64,000 bases of DNA from Rhizobium sp. ASV20. Its GTDB lineage: Bacteria > Pseudomonadota > Alphaproteobacteria > Rhizobiales > Rhizobiaceae. Shown here one piece after another: positions 29,200 to 36,251 of the stretch (positions are counted from its first letter, which is position 1; each line of letters opens with the position of its first letter). The stretch covers positions 1 through 64,000 of the forward strand of contig NZ_JAELTU010000011.1 of NCBI RefSeq assembly GCF_016429015.1, read 5' to 3'. The notes beneath the pieces were generated by a model that saw only the letters and a list, made by a program, of their open reading frames with translations, ran no database searches and had not been told where the DNA came from. The position numbers and the translations under genes were made by a program.

Positions 29200-30498
29200 T
29201 TGTCACAGACAGCATTTCTCAACCGCCAAGCGCTTTTCCTACGACCCGATCCCACACGCGTCGTGGTGCGGCCCTTCAAACCAGCCACGGAACCGCGAGA
29301 CTTCAAACCGACGGACAAGACGCGGGCCAATCACATCGTGGATCGCGTGCTCGGCCTCGACCTCGAGGTCGCAGAGCAGCAACTGGCCGAGGTTCTCGAA
29401 AATTTCGAGGGCCGACACCGCAATCTGCTGGCGACGTTCGAAAAGCGCGCTATCGAGATGGAGGAAGCGTTCGCACCCCACCTTGCGTTTACCAAGGTGC
29501 AACGCCAACTCGTTGGTGCGTACTTCATGCACGAATATTCCTTCGAGGCATCCGCATTGTTCAACCCGAGCATTGTTGCAGATGCGGATCAGTCAGGGGT
29601 CCCGAGCGGCAGCAAGCGCTTTGTCTTGAGCCTGCGTGCGGTCGGCGAAGGACATGTTTCGTCTCTCACCTTTCGATCGGGAATTGTCGATCAGAATGGC
29701 ACCGTGGATATCGAACCCACTGCGCGACTTGCGTCCATTCCCGTTCTCGACAATCCCTCATCCACATCTCCCGACGAGCCTTTGGAACTGACGTTTTTCT
29801 CCGAGCAGCCAATCAGTGAGCGGGTGATTTTTCCGATCACCGCCGCGCAGTCGAACGGTATCGAAGATGCTCGCTTCGTCGAGTTCGAAGAGGCTGGGCA
29901 GAAAACCTATTACGCCACCTACACGGCCTATAATGGCAGAGACATTCGCTCCGAGCTCCTCGAGACGAGAGATTTTCTGTCGTTCCGGATGACACCTCTC
30001 ATGGGGACAGCCGCCAAGAACAAAGGGATGGCTTTATTCCCGCGAAAGATCGACGGCCAGTTTGCGATGATCGGCCGTCAGGACAATGAAAACCTTTATC
30101 TGATCCGTTCCAATGACCTCCACGTCTGGAATGGCGGCGAGATCATTCTTGGGCCAAAATTTCCGTGGGAATTCGTGCAAATGGGCAATTGCGGATCGCC
30201 GATCGAACTCGACGAAGGCTGGTTGCTTCTCACGCACGGCGTTGGACCCGTGCGAAGATACGCAATCGGCGCAGCCCTTCTCGACAAACGTGATCCGTCC
30301 AAGGTGCTCGCCCGCTCGAAAGAGCCGCTCGTTCACCCGGAGCCCTCGGAACGCGAGGGATATGTTCCAAACGTCGTCTACACGTGCGGCGCGATGCGCC
30401 ACAACGATCAGATCGTACTACCTTACGCCATCTGCGACACGTTCTCGAACTTCTCGACGATCAAGATCGCCGACCTACTGGACACGCTGACCGGCTGA
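29200..30498 (+). CDS. GH130 family beta-mannoside phosphorylase/hydrolase-like protein
   Basis: 432 residues from a TTG at 29200, 30 bases after the glycosyltransferase stop. A helical N-terminal part (about 1-105) precedes the five-bladed propeller: FNPSIVAD, GIEDARFVEFEE, TYTAYNGRDIRSELLETRDF, KNKGMALFPRKIDGQFAMIG, FPWEFVQMGNCGSPIELDEG and GVGPVRRYAIGAALLD. These are GH130 signatures. Members cleave or phosphorolyse beta-1,2- or beta-1,4-mannosides; the long N-terminal helix is seen in some oligomannan phosphorylases. Exact specificity cannot be told. The operon context supports mannan turnover or priming. Confidence 0.78.
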   Translation: MSQTAFLNRQALFLRPDPTRVVVRPFKPATEPRDFKPTDKTRANHIVDRVLGLDLEVAEQQLAEVLENFEGRHRNLLATFEKRAIEMEEAFAPHLAFTKVQRQLVGAYFMHEYSFEASALFNPSIVADADQSGVPSGSKRFVLSLRAVGEGHVSSLTFRSGIVDQNGTVDIEPTARLASIPVLDNPSSTSPDEPLELTFFSEQPISERVIFPITAAQSNGIEDARFVEFEEAGQKTYYATYTAYNGRDIRSELLETRDFLSFRMTPLMGTAAKNKGMALFPRKIDGQFAMIGRQDNENLYLIRSNDLHVWNGGEIILGPKFPWEFVQMGNCGSPIELDEGWLLLTHGVGPVRRYAIGAALLDKRDPSKVLARSKEPLVHPEPSEREGYVPNVVYTCGAMRHNDQIVLPYAICDTFSNFSTIKIADLLDTLTG

Positions 30499-30703
30499 CT
30501 CTCTGCATTGGGTTATCATCATTTGGTGCCGACACGGGAGCCAGGCAACATCAAACGGCCGCAATGCCGCGGTACATGGCAGCTGCACTGCGATGCCGCC
30601 CCAATGGCGATACCATTGGCGAGTTTGCCAGCGATAGTCGCCGTCAATCCTTCCCGAAATTACGACCTTTATGGAGCAAGCCTCAACGGCTTGAATTATT
30701 CTT

Positions 30704-30937
30704 TTGAAATCACCACGCCGAAATTCTACTCCGTCTGCGACCAGCCGTGCTCGGGCCACCGCGGATACGACAGTAATATCGAGCCCGCAGAACCTAGTGA
30801 GACGATATGAACAATATATGGTTTCAGCCCGAGAAGCCGCCCAAGCCGGTGACCGGGTCGAGGCGGAGAACCTTTATCAGCACGCTGAACACTTCTATCG
30901 CACGGCAGCCCTGCAGAAAGCCGGCACGCAACCATGA
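30704..30937 (+). CDS. Small protein with DUF4167-like C-terminus
   Basis: 77 residues from a TTG. The first 30 residues are basic and low in complexity; then RRYEQYMVSAREAAQAGDRV followed by EAENLYQHAEHFYRT strongly recalls the conserved end of DUF4167, an alphaproteobacterial family that is usually much larger. The stop overlaps the desaturase ATG (ATGA). No good ribosome binding site is visible at the TTG, so the true start is uncertain. This is either a short paralogue or a fragment. Confidence 0.5.
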   Translation: MKSPRRNSTPSATSRARATADTTVISSPQNLVRRYEQYMVSAREAAQAGDRVEAENLYQHAEHFYRTAALQKAGTQP

Positions 30938-31974
30938 TCGCGGAAACAAAGTCATCCATGGATCGAGGCTCGGACGAAAAAGCCTGGCTCAAAATTCTCG
31001 CCAAATATCGCACGCCACACGCGGGCCGCAGCTTGTTCGAGTTGACGATCACAGCCATCCCTTTCGCCGTCTTCTGGACGCTTACCTGGTTGGCAGTCCA
31101 TTACGGCTTCTGGTGGGGCTTGGTGCTGGTCGTCCCCGCGGCAGGATTTCTGCTACGGCTGTTCATGATCCAGCACGATTGCGGCCACGGCTCCTTCTTC
31201 GCCCGGCGGCGCTTCGATGACTGGACAGGTCGTGTTCTCGGCGTGCTTACCCTGACGCCTTATGACTATTGGCGCAGGGCGCATGCCACGCATCATGCTT
31301 CGGCCGGCAATCTCGATGAGCGCGGCGTCGGGGATATCACCACTCCCACCGTCACGGAATATTATGGACGATCGCAATGGGGACGAATTGGATATCGCCT
31401 TTATCGGCACCCGCTGGTAATGTTTGGCATCGGCCCGGCCTGGCTTTTCCTCTTCCAGCAACGCCTGCCGGTGGGGATGATGCGCGAAGGCATGCTTCCA
31501 TGGATGTCGACGATGGCCACCAACGTCGCGGTGATGGTGATCGCCGCGCTCCTGATCTGGGCCATCGGCCCTGTCTCCTTTCTAGTCGTCCACGTACCGA
31601 TTGTCCTTCTCGCGGGTTCGATCGGCGTCTGGCTGTTCTATGTGCAGCATCAATTCGAGGAGACACACTGGTCGAAAGAGCCGGAATGGCAGTTTCCAAA
31701 GGCCGCCCTGCACGGCGCCTCTCATTATGATCTGCCGCGTGCTCTCCGCTGGCTGACCGGTAACATCGGCATCCACCACGTGCATCACCTCTCCAGCAAG
31801 GTTCCCTACTATCGCCTGCCGGAGGTCCTTCGAGACCATCCGGAACTCGGCGAAGTCGGCAGGATCACGCTGTGGCAGAGCCTGCAATGCGTAAAGCTGG
31901 TCCTGTGGGACGAAGGAAGCCGGCGCTTGGTCTCGTTTCGTGAAGCGGCCGCTATCGCACCGGTCACTCGCTGA
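30934..31974 (+). CDS. Membrane fatty acid desaturase
   Basis: 346 residues. Three histidine boxes of the acyl-lipid desaturases: HDCGHGSF (81-88), HATHH (117-121) and HHVHH near residue 285, followed by KVPYYRLPEVL. About four membrane helices. It should introduce a double bond into membrane acyl chains using a diiron centre. Translation is coupled to the DUF4167-like gene. A cold or membrane-fluidity role fits the cold shock gene about 1.2 kb downstream, but that is inference. Confidence 0.85.
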   Translation: MIAETKSSMDRGSDEKAWLKILAKYRTPHAGRSLFELTITAIPFAVFWTLTWLAVHYGFWWGLVLVVPAAGFLLRLFMIQHDCGHGSFFARRRFDDWTGRVLGVLTLTPYDYWRRAHATHHASAGNLDERGVGDITTPTVTEYYGRSQWGRIGYRLYRHPLVMFGIGPAWLFLFQQRLPVGMMREGMLPWMSTMATNVAVMVIAALLIWAIGPVSFLVVHVPIVLLAGSIGVWLFYVQHQFEETHWSKEPEWQFPKAALHGASHYDLPRALRWLTGNIGIHHVHHLSSKVPYYRLPEVLRDHPELGEVGRITLWQSLQCVKLVLWDEGSRRLVSFREAAAIAPVTR

Positions 31975-32089
31975 GATCTTCCCTACATAGATCAGAATAC
32001 CATAGCAAAAATTGTGCGATGCAGCATTCCTGCCCATATACGAACTTGTGCCCGCGACGGGCAAAAGAGACGGATGCGCTACAGCACAT

Positions 32090-32985
32090 AAATTTGCGCC
32101 AGTTGATCGACCTGAAAAACCTCGGTTCGAACCCGGCTTGCTGAAGTGCTGGCTTTACCTGCCGACCATCATTGCTCTCAACTGCACGGATGCACGCAGA
32201 AAGCGGCGACCCATGACCGTGGATCTGGTTGGTCGAACCTGGCGGGAAAAGGATTTAGGGTCCTGTTTCCGGAGCAGCAGCAGGGGCACAACGCCAACCT
32301 GTGTTTCAACTGGTTTGAGCGAGGCGATATCTGGCACGATGCGGTCGAGGCTCTTTAATCCGTGAAATGATCGGCCTCGTCGAGACGCACGGGATAGATC
32401 ACGGCCGGACCTTCGTTGTCGGACTGTCGGCCGGAGGCGCGGTGGCGAACGTCATCCTGGCGACCTGTCCCGAAGTATTCGCGGGCGGCGCAATCATCGG
32501 CGGGCTTCCCCATGGGACCTCGGTGGGGGGCAGACCTGTGAGCGGATGTGAGGCCGTAGTGCCCGGAGTGTCAGCCAGATGCAATTGGCCCTCACGACCG
32601 CAGCGTCCAGCTGGAGGCTAACCCCAGCATCTCCGTCTGGGATGAATCACACGATCAGACGGTAAAGCCAGTCAATGCCGAGCAAATCGTTCATCAGTGG
32701 GCCAGCGTGCACTAGGCTCCGACGCACCGGATGTAATCGTGTCCACCGATGGCGATAGTGGGAAGATCTGGCTCAATGAGAGAGCGGCAACCCGTCATCG
32801 AGATCAATCTCACCAAGGGCATGGCCCACGGTGTACCCTTGCCGTTCACAGCGAAAGCTCCTTTGGGAAATTCAGAGCCGTTCATGCGGGAGGCCGGAAT
32901 TTTGTCGACCGCACGAGAAGCTGATTGCGCGACACAGGTTCGATACGACCAAGACAGCAGGAGCTTAGAACAAAAACGAGATAGA
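32090..32985 (+). pseudogene. PHB depolymerase-type esterase, inactivated
   Basis: Pieces of a PHB-depolymerase family (alpha/beta hydrolase) esterase appear in different frames. In order: LKCWLYLP; LHGCTQKAATHDRGSGWSNL and FPEQQQGHNANLCFNWFERG (frame at 32146-32358); MIGLVETHGIDHGRTFVVGL with the nucleophile elbow GLSAGG (32367-32621); ISVWDESHDQTVKPVNAEQI (near 32640-32700); and the end PVIEINLTKGMAHGVPLPF (near 32790). Stops and shifts between these show the gene is dead. Intact members hydrolyse polyester or acyl esters. Confidence 0.75.
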
Positions 32986-33094
32986 TATTGCAAAACCAAA
33001 AATTGAGCTTATATATTGATTATCGACCAATGCTTGTGACGTCGTTCCAGAGCTTTATGCTCCCGTCGGATTTCCTCTCAAATAATCGATCTTA

Positions 33095-33114
33095 TCCCGC
33101 TAGTCATCGCGGGA
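33095..33114 (+). promoter_or_regulatory. Small hairpin in the csp leader
   Basis: TCCCGC (33095-33100) can pair with GCGGGA (33109-33114) around an eight-base loop. It lies about 30 bases before the cold shock gene and just upstream of the hairpin that carries its ribosome binding site. A leader RNA structure is likely in cold shock genes. Confidence 0.4.
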
Positions 33115-33119
33115 ACCAC

Positions 33120-33145
33120 AACGATTGCTTTGAAAGGAAATCGTT
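33120..33145 (+). promoter_or_regulatory. Hairpin presenting the csp ribosome binding site
   Basis: AACGATT (33120-33126) and AATCGTT (33139-33145) are exact inverted complements. The 12-base loop between them holds the Shine-Dalgarno AAAGGA, and the stem ends directly at the ATG. In RNA this would display the ribosome site in a loop and place the start codon against the stem, a layout suited to temperature or protein control of initiation. Confidence 0.55.
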
Positions 33146-33355
33146 ATGAACACTGGTACTGTAAAGTGGTTTAACTCCACCAAAGGCTTCGGCTTCATTC
33201 AGCCTGACAATGGCAGCACGGATGTGTTCGTGAACGCGTCTGCCGTCGAGCGCTCCGGCATGCGTTCGCTCTCGGATGGTCAGAAGATCACTTATGACAT
33301 CGTCCAGGACCGCAAGTCCGGCAAGAGCTCTGCCAACAACCTTCAAGCGGCGTGA
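33146..33355 (+). CDS. Cold shock protein, CspA family
   Basis: 69 residues, an OB-fold RNA and single-strand DNA binder. The RNP1-like [11 protein letters not shown] and RNP2-like [13 protein letters not shown] motifs are present; the second usually reads VFVHIS, so an Asn replaces the His. It starts [14 protein letters not shown]. The length is typical. A structured leader precedes it (33095-33145) and a terminator follows (33415-33444). Confidence 0.9.
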   Translation: MNTGTVKWFNSTKGFGFIQPDNGSTDVFVNASAVERSGMRSLSDGQKITYDIVQDRKSGKSSANNLQAA

Positions 33356-33414
33356 TAAGGTCATTCGACCGCTGACCACGGATGTACTGGCAGAAAAGCT
33401 GAATGACTGTGAGA

Positions 33415-33444
33415 GGTCGGGTTCATGCCCGGCCTTTTGTTTTT
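33415..33444 (+). terminator. Rho-independent terminator after the csp gene
   Basis: GGTCGGG (33415-33421) pairs with CCCGGCC (33428-33434) across a six-base loop, followed by TTTTGTTTTT. This is a well-formed intrinsic terminator about 60 bases after the stop. Confidence 0.8.
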
Positions 33445-33654
33445 CCCGCCACAGAGATTGGCAATTTTTATCTCCGCGGCGTCCGCAAGGACGGGTCCGG
33501 TTTCGACCGCCGCAACATCCGGCCCGAGCGGCATCGCAGGCAGAAATGACAATAGCCTGCCCAAACGGCGAGGCAGGCATGTGGCAGACGCAATAGCCGC
33601 ATCATAGGCATCGCTGTCTTTCCGACGGCCTTACCCAAACGAGAGGAGGACACG

Positions 33655-33882
33655 ATGTCTTCCAACGAGTATTCCGGCTACGTTTCACAAAATCTGGCTC
33701 GCTCCACTACGTTCGGATATCATGAGGAAGCGACCCTTCTTGCGCTTCTCGAGACCATAGTCACCGGAGCCGCTCAACGAAACCTGCCCCTGGCGGCGAC
33801 AGGTGCCTTTCCAAATTTCGGCGTCGACGGAAAAACTCGCATGCGGACGATACTACAGGGTAGGACGCTCCTCCCAATTTAG
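33655..33882 (+). CDS. Hypothetical small protein
   Basis: 75 residues with a strong GAGGAGGA ribosome binding site. It begins MSSNEYSGYVSQNLARSTTF and continues with a helix (EEATLLALLETIVTGAAQ). No family recognised. It is the first of five small same-strand genes. Confidence 0.5.
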   Translation: MSSNEYSGYVSQNLARSTTFGYHEEATLLALLETIVTGAAQRNLPLAATGAFPNFGVDGKTRMRTILQGRTLLPI

Positions 33883-33965
33883 CAAATTTCCTTCGAGACA
33901 GACGCCGACCCAAATCACTTCAGCTCAAACAGCGCCGACGTTTATCGGCGCCGAAGGATAAGCCC

Positions 33966-34103
33966 ATGGCCAAAGGCCAAACGCGTAGCAACCGCGAAAT
34001 CCGTAAACCGAAAAAAGACAAATCCGCAGCAGCGGCACCCGCGCCAACTGGCTCGCAGGTCAAGCTCACGGGCGGCCACACGGCGACTGTCAGCAAGAAG
34101 TAG
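33966..34103 (+). CDS. Small basic protein of a rhizobial type
   Basis: 45 residues, starting MAKGQTRSNREIRKPKKDKS with an Ala/Pro linker and ending GGHTATVSKK. Short Lys/Arg-rich proteins starting MAKGQxRSNRE are widespread in rhizobia. The strong positive charge suggests nucleic acid or ribosome binding; that is inference. Confidence 0.6.
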   Translation: MAKGQTRSNREIRKPKKDKSAAAAPAPTGSQVKLTGGHTATVSKK

Positions 34104-34169
34104 CTCGGCGCTGTCACGCCAATACCATCGCAAAGGGCGCGATACCGCGCTCATTAATTCGAGGACAAA

Positions 34170-34373
34170 ATGACAAACTACACCACCCGAAAATCCGCAG
34201 AGGCGCTATTTCGTGTACTTGGCGCCGAAGCCGGTTCCAGTGCCGAAAAGCTCTTGAACCTTCGAAAGGGGATGCAACTGCGGAAGCGCGAACTGCGCGA
34301 TAGCGAACGAACCGTTCGACATGCCGCCCGTCGCCTCCGTTATCCTGTCGCAACCGTGAGGGCGCAAATGTGA
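34170..34373 (+). CDS. Small basic helical protein
   Basis: 67 residues with GAGGACAAA before the ATG. Highly charged helix in the second half (KRELRDSERTVRHAARRLRY). Its stop overlaps the GTG of the next gene (GTGA), so both are probably cotranslated. No family recognised. Confidence 0.5.
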   Translation: MTNYTTRKSAEALFRVLGAEAGSSAEKLLNLRKGMQLRKRELRDSERTVRHAARRLRYPVATVRAQM

Positions 34374-34615
34374 CCCGGTTCGATTACACGGGCGGAGCTG
34401 GACTTTACGCCGGCAAGTCGAAAGCTGGAACAAGCGGCCCTCGCTATCGTCGGTTCGAGACAGCTGCCGAAGCCCTCCGTTTCGCCGTAGAAGACATGCC
34501 AAACAGTCAGCAGCGTGGCTCTATGATGGAGATTGACGAGACGCGTTTCGATCAGAACCAGATCCGCGCGCTCTATGACGCGCCAGACTACCCACTTTCG
34601 CGCCGGCTCGGCTGA
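34370..34615 (+). CDS. Conserved small protein, GTG start
   Basis: 81 residues. It reads FDYTGGAGLYAGKSKAGTSG, then YRRFETAAEALRFAVEDMP, and ends DETRFDQNQIRALYDAPDYP. I recognise the layout as a common uncharacterised rhizobial small protein. Overlap with the upstream stop implies translational coupling. Confidence 0.6.
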   Translation: MTRFDYTGGAGLYAGKSKAGTSGPRYRRFETAAEALRFAVEDMPNSQQRGSMMEIDETRFDQNQIRALYDAPDYPLSRRLG

Positions 34616-34767
34616 TTGGCGACAGGTCCGACCGACGCGCTCGGGACGCCACCATAAGCCTCGATCTGCGACACTCAAAGATCCAGGATCATTGTCGCGA
34701 TCAGGCTGGCCCGTAGGCCGAGGCATTACGGGTCCCATGACCTGTCAGCTGAAAAGAGGAGTACGAC

Positions 34768-35043
34768 ATGGGTGATTTGCAAGAATTTGCTTCGAGTTCC
34801 AATGGAGACAAGTGGCTCGTTGGAAAAGACGGTACGACAAACAGGCTTTTCGTCCTCCACCGGGGGAACGCGGCCTCTGGCGGCCACGAGACAAGTTCGT
34901 CGGTCGACGCTTTCTTGAACCAGCAGCCGTTCGGTCCCGAGCGTGACGCATTGGTCGTGTTCCTGGAGAAGAATAAAAACAGCGAAGATACCTGCATTCG
35001 CGAAGATACTGAGACGCCATCCCTGCGGCTGGCGGAAGAGTAG
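34768..35043 (+). CDS. Conserved hypothetical small protein
   Basis: 91 residues with AGAGGAG upstream. Core: DKWLVGKDGTTNRLFVLHRG, then SGGHETSSSVDAFLNQQPFG and PERDALVVFL. This matches a frequently seen rhizobial small protein of unknown role. Confidence 0.6.
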   Translation: MGDLQEFASSSNGDKWLVGKDGTTNRLFVLHRGNAASGGHETSSSVDAFLNQQPFGPERDALVVFLEKNKNSEDTCIREDTETPSLRLAEE

Positions 35044-35121
35044 CTGCGCCTCGGCGGGCGTCGGCGAGCGAAAGTCGACGACAACATCGTCAGCACCCGA
35101 AAGTGGGGTGATGAACCAGGC

Positions 35122-35304
35122 ATGGCATCATCCTTCTGGAAGGAGCATATCGAGGCTCTGGACGAAAAGCAGCGCCGCGAGGTCAAGCTGCATCTCCCAT
35201 CGATCAGCGACGACCGATCCGAAGGGCAATCGGGTCTGGTGACGAGCCCGGAGCTCGGCAACGGACAATGCAGAGCCGCGGGCGTCTCGTCAGCGCACGT
35301 TTAA
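35122..35304 (+). CDS. Possible small protein
   Basis: 60 residues starting MASSFWKEHIEALDEKQRRE. No good ribosome binding site. It meets the third gene of the IetAS-like operon tail to tail, overlapping it by four bases. Candidate only. Confidence 0.28.
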   Translation: MASSFWKEHIEALDEKQRREVKLHLPSISDDRSEGQSGLVTSPELGNGQCRAAGVSSAHV

Positions 35305-36251
35305 CAGAGTATCTCATCGAGCCACCTGGCCGAAATTTTAATATCGGCGGAAATCCGATATGATGTCGTTTGAAGATACGTTCCATCCGGTTGTTGTACT
35401 ACACTCATATGGAAGCCTTGCGGCTGGCTCAAGGACTTGGCCGGGATCAGGTCCTGCACGATTTGCCCGATCACAACGCAGTAAGCCTGCAGGCATTGAG
35501 CCGCAAAAAGTTGATGCTGTTTGGTCTGCAGAATCCCGATGGTGAGAAGTGCCAACCGATAAACACGGTCGCGCTTTCTTAAGATTACGCTGTCGTTGAA
35601 TCTGATTTCAGGAATGCCCCGGTCGGTTGCGTATAGCGGCCTATTTCTCAGATTGGCTTCGTTTTGTACAAGCTGTCTGATCGATGCTTCGCCCCGCGAC
35701 GACGCAAGCTGCTGTAGCTGCGCTTCGAACATATATGCTTTTCCTTCATGGTTCATTCGGAGCATATAGTTGAATGGATGGTCGACGGTCGCAAATTCTC
35801 CAGTTGCATTGCCGGTCAACGCGCCGAGATCGAGACTAATCGATAGCATTGGCCGGTCTCCACGGTTTATGGAGAGCCGCGGAGGTGGCATTCCGGTTTC
35901 GGCAAGCAGGTTTCCGACAGCATCAAGAAATGGGGATACCGCCGCTTTATGGGGATGCTCCCATGGGTTTAGCTTCTCCGATCCAGGATAGTGACGCTGT
36001 TTCATCGCGAGTATCAAAGCCGTCGCCGCCTCTTCCTCAGCCGTGATAGCCCGAAAAAACGACATTTCACTGTCGATCGGATGAAGTGTCCATGATCGCC
36101 TCAAGTGATCGAAGGCGCTTCGAAGACAGTGTTTGATGCGGCCGCCAAGTTTGTTGACGGACTCTTCAGCAATGGCATGATGCTCCTCCCAGGGTAGCTC
36201 GGAGGGTCGATCTGGCGAAGGGCCATATGTCGGTGACACATCAGTCGTCAT
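35301..36251 (-). CDS. Unknown third protein of the IetAS-like operon
   Basis: 316 residues. Its ATG overlaps the protease stop by one base, so it is tightly coupled to the protease and probably made in proportion to it. N-terminal part: SELPWEEHHAIAEESVNKLG then KHCLRSAFDHLRRSWTLHPI and FFRAITAEEEAATALILAMK, a helical region. The C-terminal part is beta-rich with YMLRMNHEGKAYMFEAQLQQ. There is no signal peptide, transmembrane segment or recognised catalytic motif. It may supply target recognition or immunity to the protease; this is inference. Confidence 0.7.
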   Translation of the reverse strand: MTTDVSPTYGPSPDRPSELPWEEHHAIAEESVNKLGGRIKHCLRSAFDHLRRSWTLHPIDSEMSFFRAITAEEEAATALILAMKQRHYPGSEKLNPWEHPHKAAVSPFLDAVGNLLAETGMPPPRLSINRGDRPMLSISLDLGALTGNATGEFATVDHPFNYMLRMNHEGKAYMFEAQLQQLASSRGEASIRQLVQNEANLRNRPLYATDRGIPEIRFNDSVILRKRDRVYRLALLTIGILQTKQHQLFAAQCLQAYCVVIGQIVQDLIPAKSLSQPQGFHMSVVQQPDGTYLQTTSYRISADIKISARWLDEILC

